In this document: piece by piece, positions 1-8,626 of the stretch
How the letters are laid out: each line of letters starts with the position of its first letter
Numbering within the stretch: position 1 is the first letter of the stretch
DNA from: Bacteroidales bacterium
Lineage (GTDB): Bacteria > Bacteroidota > Bacteroidia > Bacteroidales > VadinHA17
Length of the DNA: 64,000 bases
Assembly: GCA_022865305.1 (NCBI GenBank)
Contig: JALHSP010000147.1
Span: 62,001-126,000 of the forward strand
Reading direction: 5' to 3'
The notes under the pieces: generated by a model
Told to the model about the DNA's origin: nothing
Database searches by the model: none
Seen by the model: the letters and a program-made list of their open reading frames with translations, nothing else
Translations under genes and position numbers: made by a program

Positions 1-44
1 ACAGCCAGGACAAATACTGATAGAATGAATAAACCTTTTTTCAT
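1..44 (-). CDS. 5' end of a secreted protein gene (partial)
   Basis: An ATG on the minus strand at 44-42 opens a reading frame that runs off the left edge of the window. The first residues read MKKGLFILSVFVLAV, a short Lys-rich start followed by a hydrophobic stretch, as in a Sec signal peptide. It lies about 120 bp downstream of the multiheme cytochrome gene, in the same direction, so the two may be co-transcribed. Only about 14 codons are visible and no function can be assigned. Confidence 0.45.
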   Translation of the reverse strand, partial: MKKGLFILSVFVLA

Positions 45-128
45 TAATTGATTTAACAAACGATTATAGGAAAAAATTAAATTATACAATTCATTTTACA
101 ATCTGCGGTAAACTCTGTACAGATCTGA

Positions 129-164
129 CCTTTGTGCCTGAAACCTTTCGCCTTTTGCCTTATT
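129..164. repeat. Heptamer ladder directly after the cytochrome gene
   Basis: CC(T)-headed words recur at 129, 137, 144, 151 and 158, that is with steps of 8, 7, 7 and 7 nt (CCTTTGTG, CCTGAAA, CCTTTCG, CCTTTTG, CCTTA). The run ends on the stop codon of the cytochrome gene. It belongs to a set of similar ladders in the window with different word sequences. Confidence 0.6.
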
Positions 165-1662
165 AATACAGATATTTATGGCATTCAGAACAGTTTGATT
201 CTTTCCAGATTGTTCCAATATCTACAGGATGCCGGAATTCAAATGTATCCCTGATGTTTGTAAACTGCATCATTCCCGGTTTGCCCTGACCGACAATTGT
301 ATGGCAAAGATTACAATCCCGCGTTATTTTTTGCCCGCTTTCTGATATGAAAGCATCATTATGGCATCTGAAACAGCCTTCAGATTCAAGGTGCCCGATA
401 TGGTCGGGATAGACATCGTAAGTCACTTTCATGCGTGGGAAGGTATTCTGGCTGAATGCATTTTGAATTGCGATAACTGATTTGTCAATCTGGTCACTAT
501 TCTTTGTATAATAATCACCGACATCTGATTTATAATAACTTATAATGTCTTCCCTTATCTGTGTCAGCGCGGTATCCTTATCGGGGAATGTGTTTCTCAG
601 TAATCCCATTGCGACTTTTTTCATAAACGGAATATCCTTTGAGATTGCTCCTGTCAGCATTGCTTTATTGAAATAAACCGATGGTGAATTGTAATTATGC
701 GAAGGCCGGTTATGGCAATCAATACAATCCATTGTTCGTGAATTAGCAGCACCAATCAGACTGTCGGATACAGGATAGTCAGGATTTCTGAAAACAGTAA
801 CCTCACCGGTTTCTTTATTTATATACCTGACATATGTTATAATTTCGCGTTTGTCATTTTCGGAAATATATTCAATATTTACCGAGGGATTTATGTGCCA
901 GTGTATTCCCTCGTTAAAGCCAAGTGAACTATGCTCAGGACCAATTTTCATCTGAAGCATTACATCCCATTCGGAATTAAGGGAATCAGCCAGATAATAC
1001 CTGTTTGACTGCAGTGTTCTTGCATAAAACTTTTGAGGCCAGTGGCACCTTTCACATGTTTCCCTTGCCGGACGGAGGTCGTGGAGAGGAGTTTCAATTG
1101 GAGAGGGATATGTTTTTGTAAGAGTTGCATAGACCTGGTACAACCCGGAAATTTTGGACTTAACATACCATGATGCACCGGAACCCACATGGCACTCAAC
1201 ACATGTTACATTGGCATGAGGGGAATTCTGGTAAGCCGTATATTCCGGCTCCATCACTTTGTGACAGAGAGTTCCGCAGAATTCGACCGATTCAGTGATA
1301 TGATATGCCTCAAAACTTCCGTATGTGGAAAGGAAAAGAAAAATAATTGTCGCGATTGTGAATATTATAAATGCTTTTCTATGCCTGGGATTATTAAGAT
1401 TAATGACCGGCAACTGTCTTTTTTCTTCCTCTGAAGCTTTTCTTAATTTTCTCCTGCTTATAACCATACCTAAAAGGATCATTATTAATCCAAGCAATAG
1501 AAAACCCGGAAGAATGATATAGATGAATAAACCCAGATTTGTGTTGCTTTTATTAAAAATAGTCGAGATAATAAAAAGTACAATTATCAACAGAAAATTA
1601 AGCACAGCAATTAATGAACCGATTATTGTAATCCAGTTCCTTGATGATGGCGGAAATTTCAT
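163..1662 (-). CDS. Multiheme cytochrome c, NapC/NirT type (7 hemes)
   Basis: Membrane-anchored periplasmic electron carrier, expected to accept electrons from the quinol pool. Three hydrophobic segments (about residues 10-33, 43-68 and 97-117) precede a first heme-binding site CGTLCH near residue 129, followed by the family pattern KVMEPEYTAYQNSPH and CVECH near 154. Five more CxxCH sites follow: CERCH (~203), CIDCH (~313), CFRCH (~430), CNLCH (~450) and CSECH (~493). The first site has three residues between the cysteines, which this subfamily often shows. The N-terminal half matches NapC/NirT-like proteins; the C-terminal half with four to five extra hemes is an extension. No reductase gene is adjacent, so the terminal acceptor is unknown. 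Confidence 0.88.
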   Translation of the reverse strand: MKFPPSSRNWITIIGSLIAVLNFLLIIVLFIISTIFNKSNTNLGLFIYIILPGFLLLGLIMILLGMVISRRKLRKASEEEKRQLPVINLNNPRHRKAFIIFTIATIIFLFLSTYGSFEAYHITESVEFCGTLCHKVMEPEYTAYQNSPHANVTCVECHVGSGASWYVKSKISGLYQVYATLTKTYPSPIETPLHDLRPARETCERCHWPQKFYARTLQSNRYYLADSLNSEWDVMLQMKIGPEHSSLGFNEGIHWHINPSVNIEYISENDKREIITYVRYINKETGEVTVFRNPDYPVSDSLIGAANSRTMDCIDCHNRPSHNYNSPSVYFNKAMLTGAISKDIPFMKKVAMGLLRNTFPDKDTALTQIREDIISYYKSDVGDYYTKNSDQIDKSVIAIQNAFSQNTFPRMKVTYDVYPDHIGHLESEGCFRCHNDAFISESGQKITRDCNLCHTIVGQGKPGMMQFTNIRDTFEFRHPVDIGTIWKESNCSECHKYLY

Positions 1663-1816
1663 AGGAAAAATGTTTTAATGATCAGCCAGAGTAAATATAG
1701 AAAATAAATGGATTCAAAGCCAGTATACTGATAAGTATCAGCCAATACCTTTGTTCTGTCGGGTTTTAAATCTAAATTTCTTTATCAGGGATTCTGTCAG
1801 ATTGTGAATATTCAGG

Positions 1817-2425
1817 TCAACTCTCTTCCAGCTTGTCAGAAACAATTTTTTTCAAACCGAGATAAGAATTTACGACAATCAGATCCTTATTATCATCAAT
1901 AACATTTTGAGGAGGCTGAAATAAAATGCCTAGTTCTGCTTTTCTAAGCATCTGTATATCATTATATGAGTCACCAATAGCTATTACTTTATAATTAAGA
2001 TTTTGCAGTGCTTCCACAACTTTCATTTTTGCATCTGGCTGCCGCAGATTATAGTCTGTTATCATTCCATCCTTACCTATAGTCAGGTGATGACAAAACA
2101 GTACCGGCCAACCCATCTTCTCAAGAAGAGGATCGGCAAATTCTCTGAAGGTATCGGAAACTACAACCATTTGCACTCGACCATGGAGCCAGTTTATAAA
2201 ATCGAGAGCACCTGGCATTAATTCCAGCAGATAAATTACCTTCTGAATATCGTTTATTGTTATACTATGCTGTCGGAGTATCTCAAGTCTTCGCTTCATA
2301 AGTGCATTATAATCATTAATATCACGGGTGGTAAGTTTAAGTTCATCTATTTCGGTCCACCTTGCGACATTTATCCACACTTCCGGGACAAGCACTCCTT
2401 CAAGATCACAACAAATAATATACAT
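1817..2425 (-). CDS. thrH: ThrH: phosphoserine phosphatase / homoserine phosphotransferase
   Basis: HAD-superfamily protein of 202 aa, the usual ThrH length. Motif I is DLEGVLVPE near the N terminus (DxEGxLxPE, typical of ThrH rather than SerB), the motif II serine lies in VVSDTFREF, and motif III/IV is GDSYNDIQML. Pseudomonas ThrH moves phosphate from phosphoserine to homoserine and can bypass ThrB. The gene is last in thrA-thrC-thrH (13 bp after thrC), and no GHMP-type homoserine kinase or phosphoglycerate-mutase-like gene is present in the operon. I infer that it supplies phosphohomoserine for threonine synthesis. Whether thrB exists elsewhere in the genome cannot be seen. Confidence 0.9.
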   Translation of the reverse strand: MYIICCDLEGVLVPEVWINVARWTEIDELKLTTRDINDYNALMKRRLEILRQHSITINDIQKVIYLLELMPGALDFINWLHGRVQMVVVSDTFREFADPLLEKMGWPVLFCHHLTIGKDGMITDYNLRQPDAKMKVVEALQNLNYKVIAIGDSYNDIQMLRKAELGILFQPPQNVIDDNKDLIVVNSYLGLKKIVSDKLEES

Positions 2426-2438
2426 ACCTAAAGCTGTT

Positions 2439-3794
2439 TTAAGAATTTTTGAGAATATAGTTTCTGAACAGGTTATAATTATTATTTAAAGATACATATT
2501 CTTCTTCCTGATCCGACTTGCTGCCAATCGAATCGGGAGTTGACGGAATAAAATTCAGAATCCGGAAGATCTCATTACTGAATTTTGCAGGGTGAGCTGT
2601 TTCAAGTGAAATGCAGAGTTGATTTTCAGCATCAGGATCCGGATTTTGTTTTAAATACTCCTTTAATCCCTGCCAGGCAACGGCTCCATGAGGTTCAAGA
2701 AGAAGTCCGAATTGCCTGTAACAATTCGCAATAGTTTCTTTGGTTTTAACATCAGAGATGCTTACTGCAAAAAGATCTTTACGCATTTTTTGCAGATCAG
2801 GTACTTGTATAATTTCCCCCGATTCATTCATTTTTCCTCCGTATAAAGCAATGATTCTTGCCAGATTACTTGGATGTCCGACATTCATTGCGCTGGATAT
2901 ACAATTTTTTGATGGTGAAATTTTCGCATAATTTCCTGTCTTCAGAAAAACAGGGACTTCGTCATTCTCATTTGTTGATATGACAAAACATTTTACCGGT
3001 AGTCCCATCTCACGGGCTATCAAACCACCTGACAGGTTACCTAAATTTCCAGATGGTACGCTGAAAACAACCTGATCATCAATCTTTCCTGAAAGGTGCG
3101 ACCATGCATAAAAATAATAGACTGACTGGGGGAGAAGCCTGCCAATATTTATTGAGTTGGCTGATGAAAGCCTGATATGGGATAATGACGTATCCATAAA
3201 TGCTTCCTTTACCAGCTTCTGGCAATCATCAAACTTTCCGTCGATTGCAAAAACCTGAATATTTTTTTTAAGTGTGGTCATCTGTTTCCTTTGCAATTCT
3301 GTAACCTCCTTAAACGGAAACAGGATAATAACTCTGATGTTTTCAAGATCATAAAAAGCATTGGCGACTGCACTTCCTGTATCTCCTGATGTTGCAGTCA
3401 ATATGGTAATGTGTTGATCATCAATTTTCAGATAGTATTGCATAAGTCTGCCCATAAGAAGCGCGGCAAAGTCCTTAAATGAAGCTGTTGGTCCATGGTC
3501 GAGGCGCATCAAGTAATTCCTGTCATGCACTTTTTCGATCGGGATTTCAAATCTGTATGCATTAACACAAATATTATACAGTTCATCTCTGTCAATTTCA
3601 TCAAAAAGGAATCTGCCAAGAATATCAGTCGCGACTTCCGGATAATTCTTGCCGGAAAGTGCCTCAAGCTCATCAGCAGGTATTTCTGGTATATTTCCAG
3701 GCATATACAATCCTCCGTCAGGCGCAAGACCTTTCAGAAGAGCTTCTCTGAATGATACCTTCGGAGATCTAAGGTTCGTGGAATAATATGTCAC
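2439..3794 (-). CDS. thrC: Threonine synthase
   Basis: PLP enzyme converting O-phosphohomoserine to threonine. Visible hallmarks are the N-terminal YYSTN, the signature GLAPDGGLYMP, the PLP lysine in GPTASFKDFA, the phosphate-binding SGDTGSAV and, further on, SVPSGNLGNL. The frame is open to a TTG at 3809, but I prefer the GTG at 3794: it gives MTYYSTN..., the normal family N terminus, and it keeps the heptamer ladder (3809-3880) out of the coding region. thrA lies upstream and thrH 13 bp downstream, so the three form one operon. Confidence 0.93.
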   Translation of the reverse strand: MTYYSTNLRSPKVSFREALLKGLAPDGGLYMPGNIPEIPADELEALSGKNYPEVATDILGRFLFDEIDRDELYNICVNAYRFEIPIEKVHDRNYLMRLDHGPTASFKDFAALLMGRLMQYYLKIDDQHITILTATSGDTGSAVANAFYDLENIRVIILFPFKEVTELQRKQMTTLKKNIQVFAIDGKFDDCQKLVKEAFMDTSLSHIRLSSANSINIGRLLPQSVYYFYAWSHLSGKIDDQVVFSVPSGNLGNLSGGLIAREMGLPVKCFVISTNENDEVPVFLKTGNYAKISPSKNCISSAMNVGHPSNLARIIALYGGKMNESGEIIQVPDLQKMRKDLFAVSISDVKTKETIANCYRQFGLLLEPHGAVAWQGLKEYLKQNPDPDAENQLCISLETAHPAKFSNEIFRILNFIPSTPDSIGSKSDQEEEYVSLNNNYNLFRNYILKNS

Positions 3795-3808
3795 CGATTT
3801 ATTCCGCA

Positions 3809-3880
3809 ACTTTTTACTTTTTACTTTTTACTCTCATCGCTCACCCCTCACCGCTAAACGCTAAACGCTAAACGCTAAAC
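3809..3880. repeat. Phase-locked heptamer ladder between thrA and thrC
   Basis: Reading in steps of seven from 3809 gives ACTTTTT three times, then ACTCTCA, TCGCTCA, CCCCTCA, CCGCTAA and ACGCTAA three times. Each word differs little from its neighbour, so the unit drifts from ACTTTTT to ACGCTAA without losing phase. The right end overlaps the thrA stop codon (3875-3877) and the left end abuts thrC. It is the clearest of the ladders in the window. Confidence 0.85.
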
Positions 3881-6307
3881 ATTCACAACCCTCATCAGGT
3901 CAGCAAAAACACCGGCTGCGGTCACATCTGCTCCTGCACCATATCCTTTTATCACCATCGGCAATTCGTGATAACGTTCAGTAGTCAGGAGTACAATATT
4001 ATTGCTTCCGACAAGGTTGTACGATGGATGATCTGCGTCAACGCTGATAAGCTCAACTTTTGCCTTGCCATTATCGAGTGTGGCAAAAAATCTCCATTTT
4101 CTGTTCAGTTTCACAAGCTCCTTTCTTTTCTTCTCGAATTCAGCATCAAAATCTTTTACTTTATTAAAAAAGTCATTTATATCTCCTTCAAAACACTCAT
4201 CAGGGAGAAACTTCTTCACTTCAACATCTTTTTCCTCAATAGGATATCCGGCTTCCCGGGATAGTATCAGTATTTTTCTTACGACATCCGTACCGCTCAG
4301 ATCCATTCGCGGATCAGGTTCCGAATATCCTTTCTCTCTGGCCTTGCGGATGGCAGTACTAAATGGCACCTCAGGGCTTAATTCATTGAATATGAAATTC
4401 AGAGTACCTGATAATACCGCTTCAATTTTATAAATTTTATCACCACTTACAACAAGATCATTTATAGTCTTGATGATTGGAAGACCCGCACCAACGGTCG
4501 TTTCATACATAAAACGCACTCCCCGTTGATTTGCAATTAATTTAAGTTGTTGATAATAACTGTATTCTGAAGAACAGGCAATTTTATTTGCCGTAACAAT
4601 TGAAACATAGTTTGAAAGAATTTCTCTGTATTTAGTGGCAACATCTGCATCAGCAGTACAGTCAATGAAGACGGAATTTCTGAGATTCATTCTGATCATC
4701 TGCTGAATGAATAGCGAAATGTCTGTTTTTTCACCAAGGTTTTTGAGATCTTCATTGTAGTTTTCAATAGCAATTCCTTTTTTATCAATAAGCATTTTTC
4801 TGGAATTAGCTACCGCCATCAGATTAACCTTAAGACTATGTTCCCTGAGAAGCATTTCATGCTGTTTTTGAAATTGTTTCAACAGGCTGGATCCCACAAG
4901 ACCGGTTCCTGCAATAAACAAATACATTTCTTTATAACGGGAAAGGAAAAAACCATCGTGTATGACATTCAATGCTTTTTTTAGACTTTCATTCTTTATA
5001 ACGACAGAAATATTCAACTCTGATGAGCCCTGTGCAGTTGCTATAACATTTATACCGTTTCTTCCAAGTGACCTGAAAAGTGTTGCAGAAATGCCAGGTG
5101 TGTTTTTCATTTTTTCACCTACGATAGCTATTATGGACAGGTTTTTTTCAATCAGGATCTTAAGCTCATTGTTTTGAATTATTTCGCGTTCGAATTCATT
5201 ATTGATTGCTTCGTTTGCTGCAGCTGAATCTGATGGCTTGACTGCAAAAGTTATTGAATATTCTGATGAAGCCTGCGTAATAAGGATTATATTAATATCC
5301 TGTTTTGCCAATGCCCCGAATAATCGCATTGAAGTTCCTGTAACTCCAACCATTACTGGTCCCTGCAAAGTTATCAGGTCGATATGATCAATTGAAGAAA
5401 TACCTTTTATAGGGCTGGGGCTTTCATCAGAAAACTTATTACTGATTATAGTTCCTTTAAGTTCCGGATTAAGTGTATTTCGTACACTTATTGGAATGTT
5501 TTTCTTATATACCGGGCGAAGGGTAGGGGTATAGATGACTTTAGCGCCAAAATGCGATAACTCCATAGCTTCAGCGTATGTCAGGCTTTCAATCGAATAG
5601 GCTTTTTCAACTTTTTTCGGATCAGCAGTCATAAAACCATCTACATCAGTCCAGATTTCAAGGATCTCTGCGTCAAGTGCCGCAGCGATTATTGCAGCGG
5701 TATAATCCGATCCCCCTCTTCCCAGTGTCGTAGTATCACCCCGGGCATTGCTTGCTATGAATCCGGGAACAATTACATTCTTTGTAATATGCTTTATTTT
5801 TTCCCTGATCAGGGAGTTTGTCAGGGCAAAGTCAACATTCGCATTTCCGAATTTATCATCAGTTTTAATAAATTCCCTGGAGTCAAGGTAAATACTTCCG
5901 TCAAGTAAATTGCATATTATTAATGATGATAACCTCTCTCCGTAACTAAGTACCTGGTCAAGCGAGTGCCCGCTCAACTCACGGAGTAGATATATCCCGT
6001 TAATTGTCTCCCGAAGCTCATTGAACAGAATTTCAGCCTCTTTTAATACCTGATGTTGTTCAGTTTTATTTTTAATTAAGCTCTCAATAAATTCTTTATG
6101 TCTGATTATGATCTTTTCTAAAAGATCCGAATACTCATCATTTCGTGAAGCTGCAAATTCACCTAACTGATACAACTGATCTGTAATGCCTTCAAAAGCT
6201 GAAATAATTACGATACAAGGAGAAGACTTCGATTCAATAATATGTTTTACTTTCCTGATCCGTTCAGGAGAACCCACTGATGAACCGCCGAATTTCAGAA
6301 CTTTCAT
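3875..6307 (-). CDS. thrA: Bifunctional aspartokinase / homoserine dehydrogenase
   Basis: Catalyses the first and third steps from aspartate to threonine. The N-terminal aspartokinase domain starts with KFGGSSVGS and has the TLGRGGSDYTA substrate motif. Central ACT-type regulatory segments (about residues 310-460) include VGEKMKNTPGISATLF. The C-terminal homoserine dehydrogenase begins with the dinucleotide-binding AGTGLVGSSLL near residue 470 and contains YETTVGAGLPIIKTINDL. At about 810 aa it matches E. coli ThrA in length. I take the ATG at 6307 rather than the TTG at 6313, because MKVLKFGGSS is the standard beginning. It is first in the thr operon. A terminator-like hairpin 20 bp upstream suggests control by attenuation. 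Confidence 0.95.
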   Translation of the reverse strand: MKVLKFGGSSVGSPERIRKVKHIIESKSSPCIVIISAFEGITDQLYQLGEFAASRNDEYSDLLEKIIIRHKEFIESLIKNKTEQHQVLKEAEILFNELRETINGIYLLRELSGHSLDQVLSYGERLSSLIICNLLDGSIYLDSREFIKTDDKFGNANVDFALTNSLIREKIKHITKNVIVPGFIASNARGDTTTLGRGGSDYTAAIIAAALDAEILEIWTDVDGFMTADPKKVEKAYSIESLTYAEAMELSHFGAKVIYTPTLRPVYKKNIPISVRNTLNPELKGTIISNKFSDESPSPIKGISSIDHIDLITLQGPVMVGVTGTSMRLFGALAKQDINIILITQASSEYSITFAVKPSDSAAANEAINNEFEREIIQNNELKILIEKNLSIIAIVGEKMKNTPGISATLFRSLGRNGINVIATAQGSSELNISVVIKNESLKKALNVIHDGFFLSRYKEMYLFIAGTGLVGSSLLKQFQKQHEMLLREHSLKVNLMAVANSRKMLIDKKGIAIENYNEDLKNLGEKTDISLFIQQMIRMNLRNSVFIDCTADADVATKYREILSNYVSIVTANKIACSSEYSYYQQLKLIANQRGVRFMYETTVGAGLPIIKTINDLVVSGDKIYKIEAVLSGTLNFIFNELSPEVPFSTAIRKAREKGYSEPDPRMDLSGTDVVRKILILSREAGYPIEEKDVEVKKFLPDECFEGDINDFFNKVKDFDAEFEKKRKELVKLNRKWRFFATLDNGKAKVELISVDADHPSYNLVGSNNIVLLTTERYHELPMVIKGYGAGADVTAAGVFADLMRVVNV

Positions 6308-6326
6308 TTCCAAATAATATTTTTAT

Positions 6327-6348
6327 AAAAAAAGCATCCTCAGGACGC
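6327..6348 (-). terminator. Terminator-like hairpin upstream of thrA (possible attenuator)
   Basis: On the minus strand GCGTCC-TGA-GGATGC forms a 6-bp stem (one G-T pair) with a 3-nt loop, followed at once by seven T. This is a classic intrinsic terminator shape placed 20 bp before the thrA start. The 3' arm GATGC (6338-6334) can instead pair with an upstream GCATC (6362-6358), a mutually exclusive fold. It could regulate the thr operon or end transcription from the right. Confidence 0.5.
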
Positions 6349-6353
6349 CAATT

Positions 6354-6407
6354 TTAAGATGCAAAAATAATAAAAATCAGGTAATTGTATAATTTATTTA
6401 AAATCAT
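6354..6407 (-). CDS. Possible thr leader peptide (17 aa)
   Basis: Short frame MILNKLYNYLIFIIFAS ending in TAA five bases before the terminator-like stem. It holds four Ile and three Leu codons but no Thr. Its last codons contain the GCATC segment that could pair with the 3' arm of the terminator. Its length, place and Ile content resemble amino-acid leader peptides; isoleucine is a downstream product of threonine. AT-rich DNA can give such a frame by chance, so this is only a hypothesis. Confidence 0.25.
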   Translation of the reverse strand: MILNKLYNYLIFIIFAS

Positions 6408-6483
6408 TAATAAAAATGAATAAAATATTATAAAAACATCGGAAATATCCCTTAATTACCTACAGATTGTTTTTATTTAATAT

Positions 6484-6508
6484 AGAGCCAGGTCTGAGAC
6501 CTGGCTCT
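6484..6508 (-). terminator. Perfect hairpin downstream of the peptide transporter
   Basis: An 11-bp perfect inverted repeat (AGAGCCAGGTC / GACCTGGCTCT) with a 3-nt loop lies 28 bp past the transporter stop codon. The T-tract is weak, so it may act as a terminator or as an mRNA 3' end stabiliser. Confidence 0.6.
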
Positions 6509-6536
6509 ACTGAAATGGATATCTGTTTGATACGGT

Positions 6537-8387
6537 TCAGCTTGCTGCTGCCTTCTGAAGTCGTTTAAGTATTGAGAAAATAAATATTGCCGACAATAGT
6601 AAGCACACGATAAATACCAGCCAGAGTAAACTCAGCTGGATTTTAACCCATAACAACGTTCCGACAAATAGCAATTTATTACCGGCCGCTGTTGCAAGAA
6701 GCCATCCACCCTGCATCAATCCCTGAAACCTTGAAGGTGCAACCTTTGAAACGAATGAGATCCCCATCGGGCTGAGAAATAATTCTGCGACAGTAAGTAC
6801 CAGATAACTGCTGATAAGCCAGTAGGGTGACACCCTGTCAGTATCTGCAACAGGCGCTCCATGAAGTGAAGCGGGTGATGGAGCTCCAATTGAAGCTACA
6901 AGTACAATTACAAATCCTATAGCAGCGATAATCAATCCTATTCCGATTTTCTTCGGAGTTGAAGGTTCAATTCCTTTCTTATTCATCCATGCAAATGCAG
7001 CCATGACCGGGAATGTCAGAGCAACAATGAAAAGCGGATTGAAAGTCTGAAATACTTCAGGGGCTATTGCGTTTTGTGGTCCGAATGCATTAAGAAATTT
7101 GCTGAATAATCCGGTTGGATCAAATCCATTCGTGAAGAAAAGAGCAAACAGTAAAGCAACTACAAACAAAATTCCTCCAGCGATTTTAATTTTGGTTTGC
7201 AGGTTTTTGTACAATAACAAAACAAGACCTGCAATAGCACCAATAACAGCAAGCATTGATGGCAATGTAAAAAATAAGCCGGTAAAAGGTCCAACCTGTT
7301 TGACAGTGTAATCTCTGGCAAATAAGGTAAGTGTGAGCCCGTTCTGATGAAATGACATCCAGAAGAAGATAGCTACAAAGAAAACAAGCACCAGTGCTGT
7401 GATCCTTGCTCTTTCTTCCTTGCGCGAGCTGAGTGTTATCCATGTTACAAATCCGGCAAACAAGCCAAATGCAAATCCTGTGATCCAGCGTTCCCCGGGA
7501 TTGTTACCTAACTGTTTGATGAAATGTAATCCGAAAGCAGTTATACCAATTACTGCAATAGCAACAATAAAAGGAAGCGGCTTAAAATCGACTCTTTCAG
7601 CTGCAACAGTTGCAACTTTCTTTTCTTTATTCGGGAGGAACTTATTAAATATGATATAGACCAAAAGTGAAATAACCATTGCTCCTGCAGCTATACCGAA
7701 AGCATAGTTATATCCTTTTGAAAAAACTTCGAGATAATTATTTGCAAATGATGACAGGTTAGTCACAGGTCCGTCCAGATTGACTTTATCTGCCAGTTGC
7801 TGAAAAACTGTTGTGTCACTCAGTGTTCCGTTATTGAATTGATGGCAAAGTGAAGGAATGCTCGCATCATGTGCAAATCCATTGACCTTAAGCCACCAGT
7901 TGCGTATTCCATTGGCTGCAAATGGCGCAAAAAAGGCACCAACATTTATTCCCATATAAAAGATCATGAAAGCGGTATCCCTGAGCTTTGAATACTGCGG
8001 ATCGTCATACATCTGCCCGACAACAGCCTGAAGGTTACCCTTGAAGAGCCCATTACCAAAGGCAATTGTTATCAGGCCTAATATAGTGACAGTAAGTGTC
8101 ATACCGGGGATAGCCATTATAACGTAGCCGAAAAACATTATCATAATACCGACAAGGATGACCAGCTTATATTTTTTTGTTGAGTCGGCAAGAATACCAC
8201 CTAGCAGGGCGAGGGCATAAATGCTGAAATAAAACCAGCTGTAGATTCCTCCTGCTTTGTCGGCAGGGAGACCAAATTTGGCCTGAAGGAATAATACAAG
8301 TATGGCCATCATGGTATAGAAACCAAACCGTTCTCCCATATTGGAGAAAAAGGCGACCAGCAGTCCCCTGGGATGATTTTTGAGCAT
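6537..8387 (-). CDS. POT/PTR2-family proton-coupled oligopeptide transporter
   Basis: Inner-membrane symporter for di- and tripeptides. The family's ExxERFxY motif appears as GERFGFYTM at the N terminus, the PTR2 signature as FYMGINVGAFFAPF near residue 145, and a late helix holds SPMGISFVSKVAP. At 616 aa with about 14 hydrophobic segments it is longer than the Gram-negative DtpA type (about 490 aa); extra loops lie around residues 165-215 and 475-520, as is common in Bacteroidetes members. It is a single gene with its own promoter and a hairpin behind it. The putative element is inserted just upstream, in the gap to the nnr gene. Confidence 0.9.
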   Translation of the reverse strand: MLKNHPRGLLVAFFSNMGERFGFYTMMAILVLFLQAKFGLPADKAGGIYSWFYFSIYALALLGGILADSTKKYKLVILVGIMIMFFGYVIMAIPGMTLTVTILGLITIAFGNGLFKGNLQAVVGQMYDDPQYSKLRDTAFMIFYMGINVGAFFAPFAANGIRNWWLKVNGFAHDASIPSLCHQFNNGTLSDTTVFQQLADKVNLDGPVTNLSSFANNYLEVFSKGYNYAFGIAAGAMVISLLVYIIFNKFLPNKEKKVATVAAERVDFKPLPFIVAIAVIGITAFGLHFIKQLGNNPGERWITGFAFGLFAGFVTWITLSSRKEERARITALVLVFFVAIFFWMSFHQNGLTLTLFARDYTVKQVGPFTGLFFTLPSMLAVIGAIAGLVLLLYKNLQTKIKIAGGILFVVALLFALFFTNGFDPTGLFSKFLNAFGPQNAIAPEVFQTFNPLFIVALTFPVMAAFAWMNKKGIEPSTPKKIGIGLIIAAIGFVIVLVASIGAPSPASLHGAPVADTDRVSPYWLISSYLVLTVAELFLSPMGISFVSKVAPSRFQGLMQGGWLLATAAGNKLLFVGTLLWVKIQLSLLWLVFIVCLLLSAIFIFSILKRLQKAAAS

Positions 8388-8469
8388 AATCCGTTATATT
8401 AATTGGTTAATAATTATTTCATTTTTTCCATTCCCACCTGAATGGAAATAATCTAATCCTGAACTGAAA

Positions 8470-8477
8470 CAAATATA
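8470..8477 (-). promoter_or_regulatory. Possible -7 box of the peptide transporter
   Basis: TATATTTG on the minus strand fits the Bacteroidetes -7 consensus TAnnTTTG and sits about 80 bp before the transporter start. I see no clear -33 element, so the call rests on the motif and position only. Confidence 0.3.
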
Positions 8478-8596
8478 TTAATCTTAATTTGTTATTTGTA
8501 TAATTTTTTTATCTTTATTATGTTATTATAATTCAATCTTTTATTTTTTTTTATTCATTTATTATACCGTATATAGATTGTATATTTTCATTAAAT

Positions 8597-8617
8597 TCTA
8601 TAGAAACTGTATATAAA
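8597..8617 (+). repeat. Left end repeat, candidate attL
   Basis: TCTAT, two variable bases, then AAACTGTATATAAA. The same order occurs at 45155-45175 with only the two middle bases changed (19/21; 24/28 if extended left). It ends 9 bp before the recombinase start codon. Flanking half-copies (GTATATAGA, TGTATATTTT at about 8569-8588) could be recombinase-binding arms. Confidence 0.55.
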
Positions 8618-8626
8618 TTTGCTGCT

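Noticed and set aside
3809-3880. CRISPR array or classical minisatellite
   Set aside because: No repeat-spacer structure: units are 7 nt and contiguous, with gradual sequence drift and no cas genes.
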